This document shows, piece after piece, positions 42,879 to 51,576 of a DNA stretch of 64,000 nt. How positions within the stretch are numbered: position 1 is the stretch's first letter; every line of letters starts with the position of its first letter. Both the position numbers and the translations under genes were made by a program. The notes under the pieces are model-generated. The model did not search any database. It saw nothing but the letters and a program-made list of their open reading frames with translations, and was not told the origin of the DNA. The stretch spans positions 24,147 through 88,146 of the forward strand of contig CAJTOH010000012.1 of NCBI GenBank assembly GCA_910577685.1, written 5' to 3'. Source of the DNA: an uncultured Dorea sp. Its GTDB lineage: Bacteria > Bacillota > Clostridia > Lachnospirales > Lachnospiraceae.

Positions 42879-44429
42879 ATGAAAACACGTAAACTGACGG
42901 CATTACTGCTTACTCTGGTAATGTCGCTGACAATGGGAGGGCTGACTGTCTTTGCGGACGAGTCGGGAGACGCCGGTACGGATGAAAATCCGCCGACAAT
43001 CACAGAGCCGGCAGAGCCGAATGACAAGCCGGGAGATCCTGAGGATTTAGACAAAACAGAGGATTTAGATGAAACAGAGGATTTAGACGAAACAGAAGAT
43101 TCAATGGGATCAGGTGAAAATACGGATAAGCCAGATGTAAGCATAGAGGTTACAGGGATTCCGGAAAAGCCTGTAAAAGCGGGAGATACCATTTCCTACA
43201 CAGTGAAGGTAGAGGCGAATGGAGCTGACACGACGGGATGGTATGTAATTGCGAATGACAGACTCAAAGCGGAGATCGATAAGTCGGAAATTCCCGGCGA
43301 AAAAATGGATTTAAATGGAAACACGGCAACGCTTACTTACAGTATTCCTAAGGACTTTTATATTTCTTCTTCCAAATATTATGTTGATTTTAAATTAACG
43401 GATGGAGAGAAGGATAAATATGGATTTGAAAATATCTTTGCACAGAATTTTGGTAATGTTATTAACGCAGTACCGACATTAGAGAATTCAATTGATTTTC
43501 AGGTAAAAGGATTGGTTACGGATACGGCATATCCATTTGCCGTCACATGGAAGAACACTTCAGATTATGCTGTTAAGAATTTTTCCGTAGATATCTGGAC
43601 AGAGATTCGTGACAAAGAAGGAGATAATTATGGGAAGAATTTACCGACGCACAAGGTCACTGGATACCCGGAAGGAGCGGTGGTAAAACAAGAATCAGGC
43701 TCTGTGAAAGTTGAAAATTTAACGATACCGGCAGGTGGAAGTATTAAAATTACAGGAACTGTATCATTTCCGGCAGAGGGAAAAGGACAGCTTCATTTTA
43801 ATGAATTATTAAACGGAGCATTAGTAAATCAGATATCTACAACCGGATTTACTGTAAATGCGTCAGCCGGCGGAAACGGGAATGACAATGATAATACCGA
43901 TCAGAAGCCGGGAACGACACCTGATGAAAATACGGTAAAGGATAAGGCTACCGGCATTACGGTAAGAGGAGTGGAAGAAGGAGTTGCATTAAGCGTAAAG
44001 GCTGTGAATAAAGATCAGCAGACAGCAATCGAAGAACAGGTTAAAAAGCTTCTTGGAAATACGAAGGGAATCAAGATTTTTGATATTTCACTCTTAAAAG
44101 ACGGCAAAGAAGTTCAGCCGGGAGCGCCGGTCAAAGTGACGATGCCGATTCCGGAAGGATTCGGAACGAACCTGAAACTTTACCATCAGAATGAGAAAGG
44201 CGTGCTGGAAGCAGTAAATATTTCTGTGAAGGATTCAAACGTAAGTTTTGAGGCAAAAAGCTTCAGCCCTTATGTCCTCGTGAATATGGGAGCGAAAGCT
44301 GTAAATACTCCGGTAAATGGCAAATCTCCGAAGACCGGAGATACTTCTTCTATGATGCTGTATCTTATGCTTGCATTAGCGGCTATGGGAAGCGCTGGAT
44401 TTGCTGCAAAAAGAAGGGTAAATGGATAA
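42879..44429 (+). CDS. Surface protein with PKTGD cell-wall sorting signal
   Basis: A 516-residue secreted protein: signal peptide (1-28, ending VFADE), an acidic repeat (three EDLDETEDL-like units near residues 50-70), Ig/fibronectin-like beta domains (about 90-330), a linker, and a C-terminal module (about 365-480; VEEGVALSVKAVN... MPIPEGFGTNLKLYH...FSPYVLVN) homologous to that of the upstream gene. It ends SPKTGDTSS, a hydrophobic span and KRRVNG, a class-typical sortase signal of Lachnospiraceae. Start at ATG 42879 behind GAGGAGG. Function probably adhesive or structural; no enzyme motif seen. Confidence 0.82.
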   Translation: MKTRKLTALLLTLVMSLTMGGLTVFADESGDAGTDENPPTITEPAEPNDKPGDPEDLDKTEDLDETEDLDETEDSMGSGENTDKPDVSIEVTGIPEKPVKAGDTISYTVKVEANGADTTGWYVIANDRLKAEIDKSEIPGEKMDLNGNTATLTYSIPKDFYISSSKYYVDFKLTDGEKDKYGFENIFAQNFGNVINAVPTLENSIDFQVKGLVTDTAYPFAVTWKNTSDYAVKNFSVDIWTEIRDKEGDNYGKNLPTHKVTGYPEGAVVKQESGSVKVENLTIPAGGSIKITGTVSFPAEGKGQLHFNELLNGALVNQISTTGFTVNASAGGNGNDNDNTDQKPGTTPDENTVKDKATGITVRGVEEGVALSVKAVNKDQQTAIEEQVKKLLGNTKGIKIFDISLLKDGKEVQPGAPVKVTMPIPEGFGTNLKLYHQNEKGVLEAVNISVKDSNVSFEAKSFSPYVLVNMGAKAVNTPVNGKSPKTGDTSSMMLYLMLALAAMGSAGFAAKRRVNG

Positions 44430-44470
44430 GTAGTTACAGGGGGCTGTCGGTTAATTGATAGTCATGAACG

Positions 44471-44503
44471 GGGGAAATCGGGATTAAGCGATTTCCCCTT
44501 TAA
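44471..44503 (+). terminator. Terminator between the surface protein and sua5 genes
   Basis: Stem GGGGAAATCG / CGATTTCCCC with an 8-base loop, TTT after it; it reaches the stop of the convergent sua5 gene. Confidence 0.75.
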
Positions 44504-45549
44504 ACATGAACCAGATGATGTCCGGCAGCCTTCAGCAGACGGTTCATTACAGCGTTTCCAATCCCGCCTGAGGAAAAGGATTCACTGTAGATATAGTCTG
44601 TTCCGTCGCTGTCAAAATCCCGCAGGATTCCATAAAGGTTCCCGGCCACTGTCATTTCATTCTGCCGTGTGCCGATGCATTTAACATTCCCCGCGGAATA
44701 TCTCTCTATCGTCTCTTCTGTACCGATAATGCCCACCTTAAATCCTTCGTTTATCTTCGCTTCTGCCAGCCGGTTAATCGCTTCGGTTACCCGATAAATA
44801 TCGCCTTCCAATATGGTAAGCTCTGCCTTTGGCGCATAGTGGCGGTACTTCATCCCCGGCGCTTTGGGTATTTTTTTACTGTCCGGTTCAATCAAGGTCT
44901 TATCCACGGCAACCTCGCCAATCAGCCTTTCAAGCATATCCTTCGTCACGGCTCCCGGCCTTAATATCATAGGCGGTTCCACCGTCATATCCAGAATAGT
45001 AGATTCCACGCCGATCGTGACAGCGCCCCCGTCCACGATCATGTCAATCTTCCCTGTCAGGTCTTCTTCTACATGCCGCGCCGTAGTGGGGCTTGGGCGT
45101 CCGGAAGTATTCGCGCTCGGCGCGGCAATATATCCGCCGCCCGCCCGGATAATCTCTTTCGCAGCCGGATGTTTTGGCATGCGGACAGCCACGGTGTCAA
45201 GACCTCCTGTAGTTCCCATAGGAACTATATCCGCCTTTTGAAATATCATGGTAAGAGGGCCGGGCCAGAATTCCTTTGCGGCGATCTCCGCCTTCTCCGG
45301 TATGGTTTCCGTAATCTTATCAAGGGCGTTCATGTCTGCAATATGTATAATTAATGGGTTATCTGACGGCCTGCCCTTTGCGGCATAGATTTTCTTCGCG
45401 GCGTCTTCATTCAGCGCGTCCGCCCCCAGCCCGTAGACCGTCTCGGTAGGGAAGGCGACCAGTCCGCCATTTTTTAAAATATCTCCGGCCTTTTTTATGG
45501 TATCTGTATTCAGTTGTCCTGCATCAATCTGTTCTATTATCGTTTTCAT
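44500..45549 (-). CDS. L-threonylcarbamoyladenylate synthase (Sua5/YwlC)
   Basis: A 349-residue Sua5 with the N-terminal YrdC domain (KNGGLVAFPTETVYGLGADA, KGRPSDNPLIIHI, PSANTSGRPSPTTA) and the additional C-terminal Sua5 domain (about residues 225-349, PKAPGMKYRHYAPKA). It makes threonylcarbamoyl-AMP for the t6A37 modification of ANN-decoding tRNAs. The ATG at 45549 has no Shine-Dalgarno; a TATAAT box ends seven bases before it, so a leaderless mRNA is likely. An in-frame TTG further upstream would overlap cwlD. Confidence 0.92.
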   Translation of the reverse strand: MKTIIEQIDAGQLNTDTIKKAGDILKNGGLVAFPTETVYGLGADALNEDAAKKIYAAKGRPSDNPLIIHIADMNALDKITETIPEKAEIAAKEFWPGPLTMIFQKADIVPMGTTGGLDTVAVRMPKHPAAKEIIRAGGGYIAAPSANTSGRPSPTTARHVEEDLTGKIDMIVDGGAVTIGVESTILDMTVEPPMILRPGAVTKDMLERLIGEVAVDKTLIEPDSKKIPKAPGMKYRHYAPKAELTILEGDIYRVTEAINRLAEAKINEGFKVGIIGTEETIERYSAGNVKCIGTRQNEMTVAGNLYGILRDFDSDGTDYIYSESFSSGGIGNAVMNRLLKAAGHHLVHV

Positions 45550-45556
45550 GGGAAAT

Positions 45557-45585
45557 ATTATACTACACTCTAGTCTTTCATACAA
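45557..45585 (-). promoter_or_regulatory. Promoter giving a leaderless sua5 mRNA
   Basis: On the minus strand TTGTAT (45585-45580), 17-base spacer, TATAAT (45562-45557); the start codon begins at 45549, so transcription should start at or next to the A of ATG. The -35 box lies within the last codons of cwlD. Confidence 0.6.
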
Positions 45586-46250
45586 GCTTCAATTCCCTTC
45601 ACGATTGCCTCCGCTACCTGTTTCTGGTATTCGTCCGTGACTAGTTTTTCCGCCTCTTCAGGGTTGCTTAAGAATCCACATTCTACGATGATTGTCGGGA
45701 CTTCGGTTCTCTTAAGAAGGTAATAGGTGTCGTCTTCTTTTGGCTGGCGGCGGTTATCTTTGTCAATAGACAATAATGCTTTCTGCATGACGGCGGCAAG
45801 CTGTTCGCCTTCTGACGAGTGTTTATAGTAGAATACCTGCGCCCCATGGATAGCTTCATCATGATAACTGTTCTGATGGATACTGACGGCAAATTCCGGA
45901 ACAGCGCCGTTAATTAATTTAACCCTTTCTTTCATGTCCTGTACTTTTTTGCTTCCATTGCTGTTCTTGGCAAGCATAGTGTCGTCTTCGCGTGTCATTA
46001 TAACCTTTATGCCTTTCTTTTCTAAGATTTTTTTGACTTTTTTTGCTATTTTCAGGTTAATATCTTTCTCTTCCGCCTTATTAATCCCTACTTTTCCGGG
46101 ATCGGCGCCTCCGTGTCCTGCATCGATGACCACAGTGTTTTTTGCTCTTTTGATCTTGCCGCTTGAAACATAGTTTCCCAGATTCCTGCTGACTACAATC
46201 AACCCTGCCAAAAGCAGGATTAATAAGACGAATTCTAATTTCCTACGCAA
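45570..46250 (-). CDS. N-acetylmuramoyl-L-alanine amidase (CwlD-like)
   Basis: A 226-residue Amidase_3 enzyme with one N-terminal membrane anchor (residues 5-24). Zn ligands and catalytic residues are visible: H in DAGHGGADPG, E in NKAEEKDIN, H in VSIHQNSYHD and E in TIIVECGFLSN. Size and anchor match CwlD, which prepares cortex peptidoglycan for muramic delta-lactam formation in spores. Other cell-wall amidases of this build exist, so the sporulation role is inferred from family and from the neighbouring BofA-type genes. Confidence 0.88.
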   Translation of the reverse strand: MRRKLEFVLLILLLAGLIVVSRNLGNYVSSGKIKRAKNTVVIDAGHGGADPGKVGINKAEEKDINLKIAKKVKKILEKKGIKVIMTREDDTMLAKNSNGSKKVQDMKERVKLINGAVPEFAVSIHQNSYHDEAIHGAQVFYYKHSSEGEQLAAVMQKALLSIDKDNRRQPKEDDTYYLLKRTEVPTIIVECGFLSNPEEAEKLVTDEYQKQVAEAIVKGIEACMKD

Positions 46251-46365
46251 AAAAATACCTCCTGACAGTTTATATATTCATCTATATGACCGTAGGAAGT
46301 ATTTTATATTTTAATTCTGTTTCTAAAGACGGAATTTTAGCGCGGGGGATGCGCAGCCGGGGGAG

Positions 46366-46602
46366 TCAGATGATTTTTGCCTGACGCAGTAAGAAACGGT
46401 AACGCAGCCAGGCGGCATTGCCCTTGTAGATATAAGAGTCAATCATATCGGGATCCGAAGCATACTGGAAATTAAGATATGCCTCTTCTATTTCCTGACG
46501 CGCGTCGGCGATTTCATCCATAAGTGTATTCGCCTGAGGGTCATAGGACAGGCGTTTATATACATCTTCTTCTGCTGCGTTTCCACGTTCAAATAATCTC
46601 AT
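46366..46602 (-). CDS. DUF2508 (YaaL-like) protein
   Basis: A 78-residue helical acidic protein with the DUF2508 pattern (DEIADARQEIEEAYLNFQYA, then YIYKGNAAWLRYRFLLRQAK). In Bacillus, yaaL sits beside bofA; here the bofA-like gene is the divergent neighbour, so the partnership is kept with changed orientation. Function unknown. AGAGAGGTG precedes the ATG. Confidence 0.75.
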   Translation of the reverse strand: MRLFERGNAAEEDVYKRLSYDPQANTLMDEIADARQEIEEAYLNFQYASDPDMIDSYIYKGNAAWLRYRFLLRQAKII

Positions 46603-46721
46603 AATTCACCTCTCTGATCGTAATTTCCAAACAATCCTAGTATAAGCAGATTTTGAGAATAAAATACGTGCGCGGTGGATATATATGGTATCAGGAAATA
46701 AATCTGAGGAGGAAAAGCAAT

Positions 46722-46931
46722 ATGCCGGAGCAGAAACAACAGCCGTTTACAAACTTTATTGTACGGGCGATTATAGGGAGCGCCATGATCTTTTTTGTAA
46801 ATGAATTCCTGAGTGCGCAGGGGATTACTGTGCAGGTAGGGCTGAATCCTTGGACTGTTTTGACATCCGGAATCCTTGGTACTCCTGGGGTTGCGCTTCT
46901 TTATGGGATTTCTTTCTACGGAATTATGTAA
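46722..46931 (+). CDS. BofA-family pro-sigmaK processing inhibitor-like protein
   Basis: A 69-residue integral membrane protein with two hydrophobic segments (residues 13-30 and 43-68) and the BofA block GLNPWTVLTSGILGTPGVALLYGI. BofA restrains the SpoIVFB protease until pro-sigmaK must be processed during sporulation. Start at ATG 46722 after GAGGAGG; an upstream in-frame start lacks a site. Shares an intergenic region with the divergent DUF2508 gene. Confidence 0.85.
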   Translation: MPEQKQQPFTNFIVRAIIGSAMIFFVNEFLSAQGITVQVGLNPWTVLTSGILGTPGVALLYGISFYGIM

Positions 46932-47124
46932 AGGTTGCACAAAGATTCGGTTTTTCTAAAAATGGGATAGACAAATCATATTATTGGGGTTTATAATCAA
47001 CCTACAAGTTACAGATTATGTGGCTTGTATCTGATAGATTCGATAGAAGTTCAAAGTGTTCGATGCCGTATCGGCAGTAATTCACGGAGTAATTTATTAA
47101 TCAGCGGAACAGGAGGGGTATTAT

Positions 47125-48042
47125 GTGAGCAGCAGGAATTTAGTAATTTGTGATCAAGAAGAAGGGTATGCCGCATCGTTTGCCGTATTTCTGATGAAGA
47201 AGAAGGAACTTGCTTTTCAGGTGCAGGTGTGTAATGGTCTGCCGCAGGTACAGGCAATCTTGCGGGATCATCCAATCAATATACTTCTTATCGGAGAAAG
47301 TTATCCGGCGGATGAACGTAAGGGAATTCGGGCAGACCATGTGTTTGTTCTCATAGAATCCGGAAAGACAGAGACGAATGACGGCGAGACGGCCATATAT
47401 AAATATCAGTCGGGAGAGATGCTTCTGGCAGAGGTTATCCGGAAGTGCAGTGAACAAAGCGAGACGGAGAATTTGTATTTTAGAACGGCTAAGACGAAGA
47501 ATTCCAGAATTATAGGTATCTTTTCGCCGGTACACAGGAGCGGAAAGACTGGTTATGGATTGAAATTAGGACAGGAATTGGCTGTCTCAGAGAATGTGCT
47601 GTATCTTAATATGGAATTTTATGGAGGTATCGGGGGATTTTTTCCGGAGGAAGGGCATACTCTTGCGGATGCACTGTATTATTCGAGGCAGGAGAACCGT
47701 AATCTGGGTGTGATACTTACCACGTTGGTAGAGCATATGGGAGCTTTAGACTATCTGCTTCCGGTAAGGGTATCGGAAGATATCAGGATGGTTACGCTGG
47801 AAGAATGGATCAGGCTCTTTCGCCAGATTGAGGATCAGAGTATCTATGATGTCATGATTCTGGATATAGATGAAGGACTCAGGGATATATATGGGCTGCT
47901 TCGGATCTGCACGGAGATTCTTGTGCCTACAGTAAAAGATACGTTAGCGGAAGCGAAGATTCTGCAGATGGAAGAGGAACTGCATCTTCTGGGATTTGAT
48001 GATGTAAAGAAGAAGATGGTGAAGAAGGAGCTGATTTCATGA
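47125..48042 (+). CDS. TadZ/CpaE-like pilus-assembly ATPase
   Basis: A 305-residue protein opening a Tad (Flp pilus) locus. An N-terminal receiver-like domain (about 1-110) is followed by a ParA/MinD-like domain. The deviant Walker region is SPVHRSGKTGYGL, and the usual DLD strand is replaced by YDVMILDIDEG. TadZ/CpaE proteins place the pilus machine at its cellular site. Start GTG at 47125 behind AGGAGGGG. Its stop overlaps the tadA start by four bases (ATGA). Confidence 0.83.
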   Translation: MSSRNLVICDQEEGYAASFAVFLMKKKELAFQVQVCNGLPQVQAILRDHPINILLIGESYPADERKGIRADHVFVLIESGKTETNDGETAIYKYQSGEMLLAEVIRKCSEQSETENLYFRTAKTKNSRIIGIFSPVHRSGKTGYGLKLGQELAVSENVLYLNMEFYGGIGGFFPEEGHTLADALYYSRQENRNLGVILTTLVEHMGALDYLLPVRVSEDIRMVTLEEWIRLFRQIEDQSIYDVMILDIDEGLRDIYGLLRICTEILVPTVKDTLAEAKILQMEEELHLLGFDDVKKKMVKKELIS

Positions 48043-49247
48043 TGCGTTCGGAGCAGCTTCATGCAAGGATTCTGGAAGAGTTGGATATGACCCGGGAGAT
48101 TGAGGATGAGGAACTTACCCGCCTGATTTACCGTGTGCTGCAGGAGGCTTCTAAGGAGGAGTATTTGCCTTTAGCCGAGAAGACGGCTCTTGGACGGGAG
48201 TTATTCAATGCGTTCCGGAAGTTGGATCTTCTGCAGGAGTTCTTGGAGGATGAGACGATTACGGAGATTATGATCAACGGGACTCAGAATATTTTTTATG
48301 AGCGGGGAGGAAGGATCTTTCAGTCAGACAGACGTTTTATATCCAGAGATAAGTTAGAAGATGTTGTTCAGCAGATTGCGGCAGGATCCAATCGGCTGGT
48401 GAACGAGGCGTCTCCTATCGTGGATGCAAGACTTGCCGACGGATCCAGAGTGAATATTGTTTTGGATCCGATCGCGCTGGAGGGGCCGATTGTGACGATT
48501 CGTAAATTTTCTAAAGAGGCAATTACCATGGAACAGTTAATTTCATGGAATTCCATCAACAGTGAAGTGTCCGGTTTTCTGGCCAGACTTGTGGCAGCCG
48601 GATACAACATATTCATAAGTGGGGGGACGGGATCCGGTAAGACCACTTTCTTGAATGTATTATCGCAGTTTATTCCCAAGAATGAGAGGATTATAACCAT
48701 TGAGGACAATGCGGAATTGAAGATTCAGGATGTTCCGAATCTGGTAAGGCTGGAGGCAAGGAATGTGAATGTGGAAGGGACGGGGGCTGTGACTATCCGG
48801 GATCTGATTAAGTCGGCCCTGCGTATGAGGCCGGACCGTATCATAGTTGGGGAAGTACGTTCGGCAGAAGCAATCGACATGCTGCAGGCGCTTAATACCG
48901 GACACGACGGAAGCCTAAGTACCGGGCATGCAAACAGCCCGAAGGATATGTTAAGCAGGTTGGAGACAATGGTATTGATGGGGATGGATCTGCCTCTGCC
49001 TGCAATCCAGAGGCAGATAGCATCCGGAATAGACGTTATCATTCATCTGGGAAGATTGAGAGACAGAAGCAGGAAGGTATTGGAAGTTACAGAGGTATTA
49101 GGGTATTGGGATGGTGAGATTCGATTGCAGACGTTATATAAATATACGGAGCTTCAAGAAGAAGAAGGAAAGATACAAGGGGAATGGAGAAAGATTCAGG
49201 AGATTACCCATAAAGAAAAATTACTGGCAGCAGGATATCACCCATAG
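48039..49247 (+). CDS. tadA: TadA/CpaF-family secretion ATPase
   Basis: A 402-residue type II/IV secretion ATPase. Walker A is GGTGSGKTTFLNVL, with the Asp box NERIITIEDNAEL, Walker B RPDRIIVGEVRSAEA and His box TGHDGSLSTGHANSP. N-terminal segment with LDDETITEIMINGTQ-like residues is the CpaF pattern. It powers Flp pilus extrusion. Coupled by a four-base overlap to tadZ; its 3' end overlaps tadB by 137 bases if the tadB start is right. Confidence 0.95.
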   Translation: MMRSEQLHARILEELDMTREIEDEELTRLIYRVLQEASKEEYLPLAEKTALGRELFNAFRKLDLLQEFLEDETITEIMINGTQNIFYERGGRIFQSDRRFISRDKLEDVVQQIAAGSNRLVNEASPIVDARLADGSRVNIVLDPIALEGPIVTIRKFSKEAITMEQLISWNSINSEVSGFLARLVAAGYNIFISGGTGSGKTTFLNVLSQFIPKNERIITIEDNAELKIQDVPNLVRLEARNVNVEGTGAVTIRDLIKSALRMRPDRIIVGEVRSAEAIDMLQALNTGHDGSLSTGHANSPKDMLSRLETMVLMGMDLPLPAIQRQIASGIDVIIHLGRLRDRSRKVLEVTEVLGYWDGEIRLQTLYKYTELQEEEGKIQGEWRKIQEITHKEKLLAAGYHP

Positions 49248-49953
49248 GGAACATGCGTGGAATCTGGCGAAGGCTTTAGGTATTACTGTGGTAACGGCAT
49301 GGCTGTATTATCATTCTTTATGGACGGCATGGCTGTTGTTCCCGCTTTTTTTCTGGCATTATTTTATGATGGAGGAGGAATATGCAAAGAAGAAGGAATT
49401 AGATTTTCAGATACAGTTTAAAGAAGCGATACAGGCCGTATCCTCGGCATTGAATACCGGATATTCTGTGGAAAATGCATTTCGCGAGGCTCAGAAGGAG
49501 CTTAAGTTGATTTATCCGGAGACGGCAAGGATTTCAAAAGAATTGACGGTCATTACCAGACAGTTACGGATTCAGGTACCGATGGAGCAGATTTTAGAGG
49601 AATTCGGACTTCGTGTTCAGACGGAGGATGTCCGGAATTTTGTAACAGTATTTACGGCGGCGAAGAAGAGCGGGGGCAATATGATTGCGATTATACAGGA
49701 TACGGTGAGACAGATTAGCGGCAAGATTGATGTAAAGAGGGAGATTGATACGATACTTGCGGCAAAAAGATATGAGTTCCGTGTAATGTCTGCAATACCG
49801 TACGCGATTATTGGATATATGTCGCTGAGTTTTCCGCAATTTATGGACAGCTTGTATGGGAATATATTTGGAATCGGGGTGATGACGGTATGCTTGGGAA
49901 TCTATATAGGCGCATATTATCTGGGGATAAGGCTGATAAGAATAGAGGTCTGA
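49111..49953 (+). CDS. tadB: TadB-like inner membrane platform protein
   Basis: A T2SSF-domain protein with N-terminal spans (around residues 60-85), a cytosolic T2SSF core (FKEAIQAVSSALNTGYSVEN, then RNFVTVFTAAKKSGGN) and two C-terminal spans. It is the membrane platform partner of TadA. No ATG, GTG or TTG lies in frame between the tadA stop and the first membrane helix, so the only standard start is ATG 49111 (or GTG 49114) inside tadA. A ribosome binding site AGGAG at 49198-49202 precedes only an ATA; a non-standard start there cannot be excluded. Confidence 0.85.
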   Translation: MVRFDCRRYINIRSFKKKKERYKGNGERFRRLPIKKNYWQQDITHREHAWNLAKALGITVVTAWLYYHSLWTAWLLFPLFFWHYFMMEEEYAKKKELDFQIQFKEAIQAVSSALNTGYSVENAFREAQKELKLIYPETARISKELTVITRQLRIQVPMEQILEEFGLRVQTEDVRNFVTVFTAAKKSGGNMIAIIQDTVRQISGKIDVKREIDTILAAKRYEFRVMSAIPYAIIGYMSLSFPQFMDSLYGNIFGIGVMTVCLGIYIGAYYLGIRLIRIEV

Positions 49954-51221
49954 GGGATGAGAGACGCGGTTTAGGCAGCCGGCAGCCGGTTCGACGAAAG
50001 AAAGGACTTTTGTTAGAAGTTGTGGTAATACTTACGCTGGTTCTGGGAGTATTTCTTCTGGTATCTGATTTTATACGGTCTGAAACGCAGATTGACGGCG
50101 TATTCGAAAGAAATAGCTATGGCAAGGGCGGTAGGACGGAAGAGATCAATGTAGAGATCCAAGGAAAGGAAGAAAAGATTCCGGTTGAAGTCGAGATTGC
50201 CGAACGGCAATATTCGCCGGAAGAAGTCCGGAAGATGTTCGGCAGGATTATCCGGAAGATGGAAGGAATGATTCTTGGAGAAAATGTCAGCCTTGATAGA
50301 ATTGAATATAATATGAATCTTCTGACACAGATTCCGGACGAGCCGGTCGAAGTAACTTGGGAATTGGACCGATATGACGTGATGAATATCAGAGGAGAGC
50401 TGCAGCCGGATTTTCTAAATGAGGAAGGAACACTTGTTACTTTAAACGCGGTTCTTACTTATAGTGAAAATGAGGAGGAGCAGGCGTTATTCCAATGTAC
50501 GGCGCAGGTGTTTCCGAAGATGCCGGACGACGAGACAAAGACAAAGAACCAGATAGAGGACGCAATCAGAAAAAGGGAGGAAGAAAGCCGTACCAGTACG
50601 GATTTGAAACTTCCGGAAAAGATCTCAAATAAGGACGCCTCTTATTACCGGAAAATGGATAGCCGGGGCTTGGTGCTGATTATGATGTCGGTTCTCATGG
50701 GAGTGTTGCTGTATGCGTTAGAGATCCAAAACCAGCGAAAAGAACAGGAGAACAGGAAACAGCAGATGATCTTGGATTATCCGGAGATAGTGAATAAGAT
50801 GACGCTCTTCCTTGGGGCAGGAATGACGGCCAAGCGCGCCTGGCGGAAAATTGCGGAGGATTATAGCCGCCAAAAGGAGCTGTGGGGAGAGAGATATGCT
50901 TATGAAGAGATGAAGGTTAGCTGCCGTGAGATGGATAGCGGAATTGCAGAATCGGAGAGCTATGAGAATTTTGGGAGGCGCTGCGATGTACAGATGTATA
51001 TAAAGTTTGGCGCATTATTGTCGCAAAATCTAAGAAAAGGTACAAAGGGGATGACACAGCTATTAAAGATTGAGTCTGTTCAGGCTTTTGAAGAACGTAA
51101 GGCGAGAGCAAAACGGCTTGGGGAGGAAGCGGGTACGAAGCTGCTGCTTCCGATGTTCCTGATGCTGGCTGTCGTATTGGTAATTGTAATAGTTCCCGCG
51201 TTTTTGTCGGTGCAGATTTGA
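49890..51221 (+). CDS. TadC-like platform protein with large extracytoplasmic domain
   Basis: A 443-residue membrane protein. The first span (about 40-62) is followed by about 200 residues of polar, probably extracytoplasmic sequence (including RQYSPEEVRKMFGRIIRKME and DEPVEVTWELDRYD), then a span near 265-285, a T2SSF-like domain (DYPEIVNKMTLFLGAGMTAK... FGALLSQNLRKGTKGMTQLL) and a C-terminal span. TadC proteins are usually near 300 residues without the insert. It overlaps the tadB end by 64 bases. Found in Lachnospiraceae Tad loci by recall; the insert's function is unknown. Confidence 0.8.
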   Translation: MLGNLYRRILSGDKADKNRGLRDERRGLGSRQPVRRKKGLLLEVVVILTLVLGVFLLVSDFIRSETQIDGVFERNSYGKGGRTEEINVEIQGKEEKIPVEVEIAERQYSPEEVRKMFGRIIRKMEGMILGENVSLDRIEYNMNLLTQIPDEPVEVTWELDRYDVMNIRGELQPDFLNEEGTLVTLNAVLTYSENEEEQALFQCTAQVFPKMPDDETKTKNQIEDAIRKREEESRTSTDLKLPEKISNKDASYYRKMDSRGLVLIMMSVLMGVLLYALEIQNQRKEQENRKQQMILDYPEIVNKMTLFLGAGMTAKRAWRKIAEDYSRQKELWGERYAYEEMKVSCREMDSGIAESESYENFGRRCDVQMYIKFGALLSQNLRKGTKGMTQLLKIESVQAFEERKARAKRLGEEAGTKLLLPMFLMLAVVLVIVIVPAFLSVQI

Positions 51222-51225
51222 GGGT

Positions 51226-51322
51226 GGGACGGTTGGAATAAGATTAAGCAATTCTGAGTCTGGGACAGGTAGAATAAGATCAAGCAATTCTGAGTCTGGG
51301 ACGGTTAGAATAAGGTCAGACA
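51226..51322 (+). repeat. 36-bp tandem repeat between tadC and the pilin gene
   Basis: Two full copies (51226-51261, 51262-51297) and a partial third (51298-51322). They begin GGGACGGTTGGAATAAG and include AAGCAATTCTGAGTCT. Non-coding, directly upstream of the pilin ribosome binding site. Confidence 0.9.
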
Positions 51323-51353
51323 AATTAATATGAATATATAAAGGAGAGGTAAT

Positions 51354-51542
51354 ATGTGGAGAATACGGTATATTTTATCAAAGGTGAAAGAGAAGTTAAG
51401 AGAGGATGACGGGATAGGAGTGGTTGAGGTAATCTTGATTCTGGTTGTATTGATCGGCCTTGTCATTATATTTAAATCACAGCTTACAAGTCTGGTACAG
51501 AATATTTTCCGGAAGATTGTAAGTGAAAGCTCAGGAATCTAA
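51354..51542 (+). CDS. Flp-type pilin
   Basis: A 62-residue pilin: a basic leader, then DDGIGVVEVILILVVLIGLV, with the E five residues into the mature hydrophobic helix as in type IV-like Flp pilins. The A24 peptidase encoded 2.3 kb downstream would cleave before the helix, near the G in DDG. Single-helix pilins of this length are typical of Gram-positive Tad systems (Flp1-like). AAAGGAGAGG precedes the ATG. Confidence 0.88.
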   Translation: MWRIRYILSKVKEKLREDDGIGVVEVILILVVLIGLVIIFKSQLTSLVQNIFRKIVSESSGI

Positions 51543-51576
51543 TGTCTGTTTTTTATGATGGAAGTCGGTGCGGCAG

